The notes under the pieces were generated by a model, which had not been told where the DNA came from, searched no databases, and worked only from the letters and a program-made list of their open reading frames with translations. The position numbers and the translations under genes were made by a program. This document shows, in pieces, positions 52,313 to 64,000 of a DNA stretch of 64,000 nt; the stretch's first letter is position 1; every line of letters begins with the position of its first letter. The DNA comes from Amorphochlora amoebiformis (taxonomy: Eukaryota > Cercozoa > Chlorarachniophyceae), in assembly GCA_054601695.1 (NCBI GenBank), contig BAAHQB010000023.1:434001-498000 (forward strand). The letters are read 5' to 3'.

Positions 52313-53048
52313 TTACATATATATATATATATATATGTATTCAGATGTATCTAACCCTAACCCTAACCCTAACCCTAGGCCTAGGCCTAGGCCTAACCCT
52401 AACCCTAGGCCTAACCCTACTCCTAGGTCTAGACCTAACCCTAGCCCTCCCTAACCCTAGGCCTAACCCTAACCCCTAACCGTAGGCCTAACCTAACCCT
52501 AGGCCTACACCTAACCCTAGGCCTAGACCTAACCGTAGGCCTAGACCTAACCGTAGGCCTAGACCTAACCCTAGGCCTAGACCTAACCCTAGGCCTAGAC
52601 CTAACCCTAGGCCTAGACCTAACCCTAGGCCTAGACCTAACCCTAGGCCTAGACCTAACCCTAGGCCTAGACCTAACCCTAGGCCTTGACCTAACCCTGG
52701 GCCTAACCTTAACCCTAACCCTAACCCTCACTCTAACCCTAACCCTAGCCCTAGCCCTAATCCTAATCCTACATGCTATTGCATACATATATGTACATTT
52801 GAAAAATCTAGATATGGATATGATAGGTTCTAGAAGTGATTATATGCATGATATATGTAAAAGGCTCATGAGTTTTGTACATATGAATGATAGACTATGG
52901 TGGATATAATACCTTTTTCAAGATTTCGTCTGGAACAACAGTTTTGCAGAACCCTGACGGTACACGAAAGGTATACATACATACATACACACATATGTAT
53001 GTATGTATATAAATATAAATGTGCGTATGTATATTTGTATATATATAC

Positions 53049-53087
<39 letters not shown>

Positions 53088-53982
53088 CATACATACATAT
53101 ATATATATATGTATATATATAAAGGTAAACGTACACATGTTTATATAAATATCTACATATATATACATATACATATATATATAATATTATATACATACAT
53201 GAACATACTATTACTCAAACACATACTCTGCAAATATCATATGTACTCGTATGTATTGATTACCTGTCATTCTGGTGAAAGATCCCGGTTTAAAGAAGGG
53301 CATAATTCCCGGAAGAATAGGAACGTTGATGCCTACAATGCATATATACATATATATATATATTTTATATATATATATATTATATACATATATATTATAT
53401 ACAAACATAAATATCTATACTTACACACACATTCACATTTTTATGCATAATATATGCCATAACCAAATATACACCACTTAGTTATCATCCTTGAAACGCC
53501 ATTCTCACACTTGGTGTGATATCACTACATACATGACATACATACCACACACATAACGCACACACACATACCACACACACACACACCACACACACACACA
53601 CATAACACACACACACAACACACACACACACAACACACACACATAGCACACACACACACATACATAGCATACACGTAGGGCGCAATTTCGACGAGATTCT
53701 TCGAGTTAGTTAGGGCTGGTATTACCTCGAGCCCGGCAGTCCTTGACCCAGGCATAGAAGATATCGAGATCGTAGAACAATTGGGTGACAATGAACTCGG
53801 CCCCCTCATCAATCTAATGTACAATAGGTATATCCATATTAGGCATATAGGCATAGAGGATGTCGAGACCGTAGAACAATTGGGTGACAGTAAACTCAGC
53901 CCCCTCCGCGATTTAATATACATTGGTGTGTACATATTTGGGGTATATTGTGTACATGTATATATGTATGTATATATATGTG

Positions 53983-54079
<97 letters not shown>

Positions 54080-54174
54080 GTGTGCGTATATTACTTATAT
54101 ATATCTATAGATGTGTAGAAATATAATATTTTTATATTATTGTATTTATTTGGCCATTTGTATACATATGTATT

Positions 54175-54205
<31 letters not shown>

Positions 54206-54250
54206 GTGAATATATATTATTATTATTATTATACGAAGATATATATTTGC

Positions 54251-54298
<48 letters not shown>

Positions 54299-54955
54299 GT
54301 ATATAATATATATATATATATATATTATGCATATATGTACATTACATAAATTAATGTTTATATCTATCCGCAACCTTACCGCTGACTTCAGCCATCTCAT
54401 ACAAACCCAAAGCCTAACCCCAATCCTCCTTAACCCAATCCATCAACCATAACCAACCCTCGCCCAAACCCAACCTTAACTCCAACCAAACCCTAGCCCT
54501 AACCTTAACCCTATCCTGACCAGACTTCATCCAACTCTAGCCCTAATCCCAACCCTAACCCTAACCTGACCGAACTTAACCCCAAGCGTCGCCCTAATCC
54601 AACCCTAACCCTTCTAGCCCTAATCCTAAAACCAACCTTGGACTTGAGGTAGTTCTGTTCGGTCTCCCAGTCCTTTGGGGAGACCCCTTCGTACTTTCCG
54701 TCTTTTGTTTTGCGAACGGCCCAATACTGAGAGAGATTAGGATCAGATTATTCAGCATGTCTTAGTCCGAGGACCAATGGCTCTCAGAGAGGTTAGGGTT
54801 ATGGTCATGGTCATGGTCATATGGATGCGGAGCTGAATATATTGTACGTTTGAAGGTATAGTGTATATATATATATATATATATATATGTATTGTATGCA
54901 TGTATAGATTTAGGGCGAGAAATCATCTATATGTGTATTTTTACATGCACAAATG

Positions 54956-55005
<50 letters not shown>

Positions 55006-55086
55006 ATATACATATTTTACATATACTACACATATTCTGTGTGTGTGTATTTGTGGGTTCATAAGCATATTTACATGTATGTTTAT

Positions 55087-55128
<42 letters not shown>

Positions 55129-55132
55129 GCAG

Positions 55133-55170
<38 letters not shown>

Positions 55171-55201
55171 TGTATGCATAAATGTGGCTGTATACATGTA
55201 G

Positions 55202-55236
<35 letters not shown>

Positions 55237-55436
55237 CATATATAAAAACATATATATATAGACATATACGTATATATATATATACATATATATCTCCAGA
55301 CATATCATGTTTATATATCCATATGTATAGGTGCTGTCGGACGTATATTTTTGTTGACCTTGGGTGTATTTGTTTGGGGGTCCCACTTGCTGTCTGTGAT
55401 CACCTTGCGAACGTTGGGATGACCCTGAACATATTT

Positions 55437-55476
<40 letters not shown>

Positions 55477-55483
55477 GGATTTA

Positions 55484-55523
<40 letters not shown>

Positions 55524-55698
55524 TACATACACATATATATGTGTGTGAATTATACATATATACATATACATATATGCTATACTTCCTTAGGTTGTATGTT
55601 TATATGTATGTATGTATGTATACTTCGTAAAGGTACAAAAACTACTTGCTGTATTTGTTATCTAATTATATATATATATATATATACATATTGTATAT

Positions 55699-55730
<32 letters not shown>

Positions 55731-56020
55731 TATATATATATATATAATTATTACATATATATATATATATATATATATGTACATTTATGTGTATACATTA
55801 TGGGATATATATTCAGAAATATGTACCTCGGGATAACCAGCGCACGAAATGCAGAAATGGCTTCCGGTTTTTTTTCGGATATACCTTCGTAGATGTTGAA
55901 TCATACATACATATACACATATATATTTATATATATACATATATATATATATATGTATATATATATGTATATATATATATATTCATATATATATATATAA
56001 AACATATACATATATATATG

Positions 56021-56056
<36 letters not shown>

Positions 56057-56688
56057 GTATGTATACATATGTATATACTTATAATTATATGTACTTCATA
56101 GTGTAAAATATACAGAGATATGGCAAAATATGACTTTAACATTTCATAACTTACTTTTTAACATGTATTAGTATACAATATACGTATATCTGTTCTGATA
56201 TTTACACATAGATTATGTAGACATGTTTATATATGTATATATATATATATATGTAACATACATATCAATATGTATATATAAATATATATATATATATACA
56301 ATATATATTATGACTAGATATGTATATATATATATATATATATATATGCATATATAAATTTAGATATATATGAATATAGACATGCATACACACGATAGCG
56401 TTATATAGGTACATGAATTTAAAATATTTTTACATATAAACAAGTATATAAAAGTAGAGAACATTTACATACAACACACAAATGTCTACTTAAATTATAG
56501 AAGCACAGAACATGTGCATTCATACATAATTGATTACTTGATGAGATCCCTAGCGCACGAAAAGCCGCCCTCGGTCGCGGTCCACCTCTCTTCTCCCTAC
56601 ATTCATATACGTACATCATATATAAACATATGGGATCATATGAGCATGTCACTCGCATTTGAACATGTGTACTTTTTGACAACATATA

Positions 56689-56719
<31 letters not shown>

Positions 56720-56770
56720 CTAAAAAAATATATATATATGTAATATATATATATATATATATGTATATGT

Positions 56771-56802
<32 letters not shown>

Positions 56803-57112
56803 CATATCACAAGAAATTCGGTCAATAGAAAGACACCGAGACTTGCGTGAGAAATGACACAGATATATACATAAAAGAAGCAAAGGAAAAACAGAAGAAC
56901 ACGATTAAACGAGTGGGAGAATTCCGAGAAAAAGTGACAAAATAAGGGGAATGAGGTCGTACGTGGGGCGGGTCCCCTCTGAGGGCGAGGATGTTTCGTA
57001 CACCGGTTTTCTTGCACTCTGTCAGCTGATATGGACATGTATACTACATTTATATTATATCATTACATTTACGTATGCACATATGTGTGTATTGAAAATG
57101 AGTATTATACAT

Positions 57113-57146
<34 letters not shown>

Positions 57147-57514
57147 CATGTTTGTGTGTGTATTTGTATATTAGACATCCATAAATACAATATGCATCTG
57201 TGTATGAATGTGTTTACATTGTTAAAATATTGTGGGTGTATTTGTATATTTTTACATTGATAAATACAAGTATACATATAAGTATGATTGTGTTCACACT
57301 AATAAAGAATGCGTATGCGTATTTGTATATTATAGATCCAAACGCCCTGTTTCATATCTGTATGAATGCGATGTAGTGTCATATTGCATACATTTATATT
57401 ATATTTATGACATTGTAAGTTGTAAATCTACATCCAAGTTACGAAATAATAAATCTTAATATAAAAAGAATATCACATACATTTTTATTTGTACATATTA
57501 TGTATATTATATAT

Positions 57515-57555
<41 letters not shown>

Positions 57556-57726
57556 GTATAAATATAAATGTATATGATACATATTAACATAATGTAATAT
57601 TCATTCGACACAGATAATTGGTGTGTGTGTTGTTGTTGACTGTGTACCGCATCGTCAATCTTTTTCTGTTCCATATTTGTGCAGGTAAGATGCATCAGTG
57701 CATCCACTTTCTGGTATATATACGTA

Positions 57727-57796
<70 letters not shown>

Positions 57797-57901
57797 CATA
57801 TATATATATACATATGAGCATGATGCGTGAATATTTATAAAATGTATGCGCAAATTTTTATTCATGTATATGTATTAATATAATAGTTTGCGTATGTATA
57901 C

Positions 57902-57959
<58 letters not shown>

Positions 57960-58615
57960 CAGATATACATATGAGCATGATGCGTGAAAATTTATAGAAT
58001 ACATGCACATATATATATATATATATATATGTATGCATTAATATATTAGTTTGCTACCTTCTCGTTTTGGATTTTATTGCAGAGGGTAAGGGTAAGGTCG
58101 GACGTACGCCCACCAGCGCCCCAAGTCATATCCATCCAGACCTAAATACAAAAACACGTATGAATAACTATACATGTGTATGTCATACATATCTACATAT
58201 ATGTACACATTGGATAGATGTTTGATACACTCATGTGTAGGTATGTGTAGATATGTGCATGAATGTCACTTGTATGGTGGAATACACACTCGCATATATA
58301 CTGTGTAATATATTTAGTCGTGTATATTTATATATATATTACGCACACACACACACACACACATATGTATATATGTGTATATACATATGTATACATATAT
58401 AATTATATATATACATATGTATATATATATATATATATATTATCCATTCATATCAGATATAATGTACCTGCGTAGCGTGTTAGGCATTCTTTAACACACA
58501 ACATGGAAAATATTTGTTCCTTACCCTCATAACAAATGTGTATGCATATATTTACATATATATTTATATTTTATTTATTATACCTACATTTATAGTATAT
58601 ACATATTTACACGCT

Positions 58616-58699
<84 letters not shown>

Positions 58700-59363
58700 A
58701 GGTATATATAATATATGTACACACATATATATGTATGTGTATGTATGTATATACGTGTGTGTGTGTGTGTGGATATACACACATATACACACACACATAT
58801 ACACATATACATACATATATACGTGTGTGTGTGTGTGTGGATATACACACATATACACGCATATACATAACATGTAAGTATATATTAACAATGTATGTGT
58901 ATGTGTATATGTACATATATAATATATATATATATTTATATATATATATATATTATACAAATGTATGTATATGTATATATATATATATATATATATGTAT
59001 ATTGTGTGTGTATATATATATATATACATAATAAATATATACGTGTATCATTCACATACAAACATGCGTATACCGGTCCACGTGCAGCCATCGAAGTCAT
59101 TCGCTTGTCCAAATTCTTAACACCCTACACAACCACAAATACGTCATCTATAACCTCACTCAGCCCTCCCCCCAGCCGCGTATTATGTGTCACAAGACGA
59201 TGTATCTCCGTAGCCCAAAACCCCGTCACCGGAGACAAGGGATATCTGCTACCTGCTCAGTCTTCGGTGGGAAGTACTCGAAGGAGAAGAATTGCTCTCC
59301 ACGCTTCAACCTCTCATTGATCTTATCGATGATCTTGTTGCCTTGGACGACGGTACTACTCAT
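50148..59363 (-). CDS. MTHFR: Methylenetetrahydrofolate reductase, catalytic domain only
   Basis: Reduces 5,10-methylene-THF to 5-methyl-THF using a flavin in a TIM barrel. Exons: 59363-59253, 59115-59074, 58141-58058, 57710-57648, 57025-56963, 56587-56538, 55884-55827, 55424-55404, 54726-54637, 53813-53726, 53332-53264, 52953-52913, 51977-51879, 51523-51440, 51253-51191, 50219-50148. Phases all join; 365 aa plus stop. The 55424 exon could extend to 55359, adding 15 aa. Markers in order: [13 protein letters not shown] (catalytic Glu), [124 protein letters not shown] and HLYTLN resemble plant enzymes most. The ~44 C-terminal residues match nothing I know, and the eukaryotic SAM-binding regulatory domain is absent. 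ATG at 59363 is chosen because the open upstream extension has no ATG. Confidence 0.93.
52349..52770. repeat. CCCTAA array evolved into an 18-bp satellite
   Basis: It begins as perfect CCCTAA (52352-52376), then passes into about ten units of CCTAACCCTAGGCCTAGA (52500-52690), then back to CCCTAA. It lies in an MTHFR intron. Confidence 0.92.
53526..53672. repeat. (CA)n-rich repeat
   Basis: ACACACAC with periodic ATA/CCA interruptions, in the MTHFR intron between exons 53726-53813 and 53264-53332. Confidence 0.9.
53850..53926 (-). pseudogene. Decayed duplicate of an MTHFR exon
   Basis: This lies directly upstream, in transcript sense, of true exon 53813-53726, with about a 100-bp offset. It reads [20 protein letters not shown] against [20 protein letters not shown] in the real exon. 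The AG acceptor (TTAG before the real exon) has become TTAA here, so it should not be spliced. Conserved Asp is replaced by Gly. Confidence 0.85.
54405..54636. repeat. Degenerate CCCTAA repeat within an intron
   Basis: CCTAACCC and CCAACCC variants fill the intron directly downstream of MTHFR exon 54637-54726, in transcript sense. Confidence 0.8.
57811..58010. repeat. Local duplication in MTHFR intron
   Basis: CATATGAGCATGATGCGTGA and about 25 more bases at 57811-57855 recur at 57968-58010, separated by a long TA tract. Confidence 0.88.
58748..58859. repeat. 68-bp-period duplication in MTHFR intron
   Basis: TATACGTGTGTGTG followed by GGATATACACACATATACAC at 58748-58790 recurs at 58816-58859. 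Confidence 0.9.
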
Positions 59364-59584
59364 GGGGACGGGCCGTGGGCGGACTGCGGGGAATAGCGAA
59401 GGCGGGGATGAGACGTCGCCAGAACTGGAAGTTTTCGGCCGCAATGCGGAAGCCGAAAAACTCAAAGGAAAACTTAGATATCCAACAGATATATGCGAGA
59501 TATAAATATTAGGATATATCTATTAGGAAAGACACGTGCTCCTGACACGTGCTTGATAACCACACCGTTAGAGGTCAAGATAGG
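59364..59584. promoter_or_regulatory. 221-bp divergent promoter region
   Basis: Lies between the MTHFR ATG (minus) and the putative ATG of the COG2426 gene (plus, 59585). It has no TA tract. GACACGTGCTCCTGACACGTG near 59530-59552 gives two CACGTG E-boxes 13 bp apart, which could be regulatory (inference). Confidence 0.45.
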
Positions 59585-60049
59585 ATGGGCGGCCCTCCAG
59601 CAATCTCCCCCTTATTCCTCGGGCTCACCGCGGCCGCGCTGCCTCCCCAAGGCCTGAGAATGGCTCAGAATACAGTAAGATTTCAAGCGGTTTCTCTGAG
59701 TCCTCAGAGATGGGGGATTTATCAAAGGAGGATGTCTACGTGGACCGGCCAAGACGAGGCAATTAAAGGGGTACTTTCGGGCCGAGGGTTTTGTATGTAG
59801 AGGAAATCAAGTGACTTAAGAGGAGAAGGAGGTTAGGAAGAGGGTACCGGGTACTACCGGATGATACGATTTGTCCTAAATACGTGAACACCACACACAT
59901 ATCATACGTATTGTAATATGAATATACCATATTTTTATGTGTATGTATATTATATAATATGTTATATACATACACATACATTTGTATTTCTTTATATAAA
60001 TATGTGTATAAATATAATTATATATATATATATAGATATATTTATATAC

Positions 60050-60089
<40 letters not shown>

Positions 60090-60524
60090 GCAACACATTT
60101 ATACATAGATATTATAATATATATATTGTTAACGCAGTGGTATTGTGGACAGTGGTGGTCCGATTGAAGTCTTTTCGAATTCTGATTTCAACTTTCCATG
60201 TTGCATGGGTACTTGCTCTTGACTACAAATGAAGAGGGTACTGATGGGTAACATTAGGCGTGACATCCGTGACATCACCATGATATGGCGTCACGTCACG
60301 CTTTGTCATGGTACCACGAAAGCCCGTTACAACCGGGTACTGACAGGTACCACCGGGTACTACCGGGTACTACCGGATGATACGATCTCCGAACGATCTC
60401 CAGAATCATCGATCTCGAGCGGTCTATATTAGGGCTACGAGAACGTTTCAATACTGTACAGACATCCAGTCATCGAGCTGCGTTTACTGATGCTATCTGT
60501 ATTATAGTATCCCTGCACTAACAA

Positions 60525-60560
<36 letters not shown>

Positions 60561-60606
60561 CTTGTATATATACACTTGTGTAAAAATATGAGTACATGTG
60601 TGTATG

Positions 60607-60674
<68 letters not shown>

Positions 60675-60676
60675 AT

Positions 60677-60771
<95 letters not shown>

Positions 60772-61215
60772 ATATAAAAATATATACAATATATATATAT
60801 ATATATAATATATACAATATATATATATGTATATATACAATATATATATATATATATATATACAATATATATATATATATATATACATATATAACACATA
60901 TTTATACTTTCTACATGCGCCTATAAATAAGTAAATATTCCCCAAAACCTTGCTATTTCTAATCCCCAACAACCCCAATTTAGGAAGTAGAACGCCATCG
61001 AGGAATTAAAAATAAAAAAATCGGCTCTCTAAAGCACAGCATCCCTCTAGCGATGGGTTCGATGGTTGTGGGGGTGCGAGGGGCAACAGCCGCCGTGGTG
61101 GAGGAGGGAGCGAGACACGTGCCGTTGGGGGAGAAGCTCGCTACGCTGTAAGATCTAAGTGTTATTTATTTTTGTGTGTGTATCGTATGTGTACATGGAT
61201 ATCTGTGTTGGTAAG

Positions 61216-61265
<50 letters not shown>

Positions 61266-61311
61266 TATGTATACATATTATATACATGTACGTATTGTGT
61301 ATACATATATA

Positions 61312-61404
<93 letters not shown>

Positions 61405-61428
61405 AAAAAAAAAAAAATTATATATATA

Positions 61429-61496
<68 letters not shown>

Positions 61497-61551
61497 TATG
61501 TTTATATATATATATATGTAATATATGTACATATATATATATATATATATG

Positions 61552-61591
<40 letters not shown>

Positions 61592-61609
61592 AACACGTAT
61601 ACATACACA

Positions 61610-61657
<48 letters not shown>

Positions 61658-61725
61658 AATTTATATATATATATATATACATTTATATTTATAAATATAA
61701 ATATAATATACACACATATATAGAA

Positions 61726-61758
<33 letters not shown>

Positions 61759-62315
61759 ATACATATATAAATACATACACACACATATATATCTCAACAA
61801 ATGTATAGAAACATATATAAATATTTACATACACACAAACACTATAGCAAATATTATGCACATAACAAGTATAATACCTGCCAGCCTCCAATCAAAAGGC
61901 ATCCCTAGCGAACTTGTCCTAATGTCCATCTCAGCCATGCCCGTGGTATCCCTATCCTCATCGTAACGAACCCTGACCCAACCCTATCTGTTTCCCTAGC
62001 CCTACTAACACTAACCCTAACCCTAAAGCTATCCCTAGGTCGAGTTGAGGGGAGGCATACCCGTGGGTAGGCTCCTAGGGATACCGGCTGTAAATAATTT
62101 TGCGCTTTGTGCTATTGGGAACTATCTGCCAGTGGTAAGTTAATGTTGGGATTAATGTTGGGTTAGGCTTGAGTTCGATTTCGAGTCAGGGTTAGGATTA
62201 GTTTAGGGTTAGGGTTGCAGCCGATTTGGGAAGCGGGTTGGAGTAGGGTAAAGTTTAGCATTAGGGTTTGGGTTAGGGTTAGAGTTAGGTTAGGGTTGAA
62301 GGTTATGGTGAGGGT

Positions 62316-62371
<56 letters not shown>

Positions 62372-62514
62372 TTTAGATACATACATAATATAACATATAC
62401 ATATATATATATATATGTATATATATACCAGCATATGTATATATGCATATGTATATATATAGAATGTATTTATATATACAATATAATATATATATATATA
62501 TATATGAATATATG

Positions 62515-62586
<72 letters not shown>

Positions 62587-62792
62587 CAGCTGCCCATCCT
62601 GCTAATTGGAAAGTCAAAAGCCGTTACAAAGGTAGTCACAAGTAAAAACATGTTTATATGCATGCGTATTAATGTATGCATATTAATATTTATACACATA
62701 TATATTAATATACACAAGTATAATATATATTATATGGTATCGCATTAATACATATACATATATATTATATGTTATACATACATATATATAAC

Positions 62793-62825
<33 letters not shown>

Positions 62826-62867
62826 ATATAATATATGTATATATAACATATATATATATATATAAAA

Positions 62868-62932
<65 letters not shown>

Positions 62933-63057
62933 CATATACATTATAACTGACATATGATATACATATATTTTATATAAATATACATTTATAGGTATGTATA
63001 GTGTATATATACACATATTTGTACCTAAAAAATGATATATACATAGACATAGATTTT

Positions 63058-63103
<46 letters not shown>

Positions 63104-63354
63104 TATATATATATATATATATATATAACGCATACCTACTTATGAAACCTCCAGCTCCTGGAAAAGCCCTTAGAACGCGCTAGAAAAAAGGTTCCCTTAA
63201 CCGCATTTCTCTGTTTTTTTCCATTATTTCAACATTACTATTCTCATCATTATTTCTATTATTATCGTATGTGTATGCATATGATATGGTTCATTGTATG
63301 TGTATGTGCATATGTGTGTATGTATATATGTATGGATACAGTGGGTATATATAT

Positions 63355-63387
<33 letters not shown>

Positions 63388-63462
63388 GTATATGTTGTAA
63401 CTGACTTTACAAACAGGTACAGATGTATGCATATGTATAAATAGATATGAACAAGCATGTAT

Positions 63463-63516
<54 letters not shown>

Positions 63517-63570
63517 TATTTGAACAAAAATATATACACTCACATATATATATATATATATTTAATTATT

Positions 63571-63603
<33 letters not shown>

Positions 63604-63785
63604 GTTTGTGTGTATATATATAAATTATTTGAACAAAAATATACACACTCATATATATATATGTGTAATTTGTAATGTACAATATATATATATATATATA
63701 TATAATGATTTAAATGGAAGTATATATGGATGCATATAGATATATTATAATGTCTATACCTGTATTTAAATATATATACATATAC

Positions 63786-63818
<33 letters not shown>

Positions 63819-63928
63819 TGAATATGGTGTTGTAAAGTTTGGGTCCGGCGGAGTAGACGAATGGACTTTGGCAATATCCCTAGCCCTATTCGTTGGCATC
63901 CCGGTTCCCGGCACTGGAGCTTGGACAG
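59585..63928 (+). CDS. COG2426/Sm_multidrug_ex membrane protein, 3' end beyond window
   Basis: A polytopic membrane protein family found in bacteria and plant plastids; the 'small multidrug export' name is historical and the substrate unproven. Exons: 59585-59739, 60138-60208, 61051-61147, 61885-61945, 62039-62066, 62079-62134, 62590-62631, 63155-63190, 63838-63928, then a donor and the window edge. Strong islands: [30 protein letters not shown] (family signature), [40 protein letters not shown] and [17 protein letters not shown] (second signature). The 61051-63928 exons join in phase. The first two exons are phase-compatible but have no recognised homology, so the N-terminus is tentative. 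It reads [20 protein letters not shown] followed by an Arg-bearing stretch and could be a targeting sequence. The intron between 62066 and 62079 would be only 12 nt, too short to splice; 62039-62134 may be read otherwise. Confidence 0.8.
59847..60386. repeat. Dispersed CCGGGTACTA repeat, two sites
   Basis: CCGGGTACTACCGGATGATA at 59847 recurs at 60363. The second site is preceded by two further CCGGGTACTA-type units (60333-60362). Both lie outside the exons of the COG2426 model. Confidence 0.85.
61955..62320. repeat. CCCTAA then TTAGGG repeats around COG2426 exons
   Basis: CCCTAA-type units at 61970-62035 give way to TTAGGG-type at 62160-62315. The conserved exons 62039-62134 sit between the two opposed blocks. 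Confidence 0.82.
63511..63653. repeat. 109-bp-period duplication in intron
   Basis: TAAATTATTTGAACAAAAAT and neighbours at 63511-63548 recur at 63620-63653, separated by TA tracts. Confidence 0.9.
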
Positions 63929-63931
63929 GTA

Positions 63932-63982
<51 letters not shown>

Positions 63983-64000
63983 GTATGTTATTAAATTGGT

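Overview
Plant- or alga-like nuclear DNA from a plastid-bearing eukaryote. Genes are cut into many tiny exons by introns that have ballooned with (TA)n microsatellite, and degenerate TTAGGG/CCCTAA telomere-type repeats are scattered through introns and intergenic DNA. By eye more than half of the window is TA-type simple sequence, and most long open frames (Ile-Tyr, Ser-Leu, Arg-Ala or Arg-Glu strings) are artefacts of it. I assembled genes by hand from short conserved peptide islands, GT/AG borders and intron-phase continuity. Five models close from ATG to stop with every phase matching. No species can be named. A U6 snRNA, plant-like MTHFR, a chloroplast-type YlqF/RbgA GTPase with an N-terminus that reads like signal peptide plus transit peptide, and a plant/cyanobacterial-type COG2426 membrane protein together point to an alga, probably one with a complex (secondary) plastid (inference).

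Layout: 1-2.5 kb repeats; 2.5-7.2 kb scattered exons of an unrecognised plus-strand gene; 7.2-11.5 kb intergenic; U6 snRNA at 11.49-11.59 kb; SCP/Dullard-type CTD phosphatase on minus (12.25-14.33 kb, 11 exons, 245 aa); an unrecognised Ser/Pro/Gln-rich protein on plus (14.65-22.52 kb); plastid-type RbgA GTPase on minus (24.38-36.24 kb, 17 exons, 407 aa); a KIX/MED15-like Gln-rich protein on plus (36.38-49.78 kb, 23 exons, 390 aa) with an antisense C2H2 zinc-finger exon and a 309-bp pure (GC)n block inside its introns; MTHFR on minus (50.15-59.36 kb, 16 exons, about 365 aa, catalytic barrel only); and a COG2426/Sm_multidrug_ex membrane protein on plus (59.59 kb to beyond the right edge).

From 12.25 kb onward strands alternate strictly: minus, plus, minus, plus, minus, plus. 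Divergent starts lie 135-321 bp apart, so each pair probably shares a promoter, and convergent pairs face tail to tail. The genes do not form a pathway. They cover RNA polymerase II or lipid-phosphatase signalling, Mediator-type transcription, folate one-carbon metabolism, plastid ribosome assembly and a membrane transporter. The most unusual properties are architectural: 13-30 nt exons stranded between kilobase TA introns, many local duplications bounded by TA tracts, and interstitial telomeric repeats within introns.
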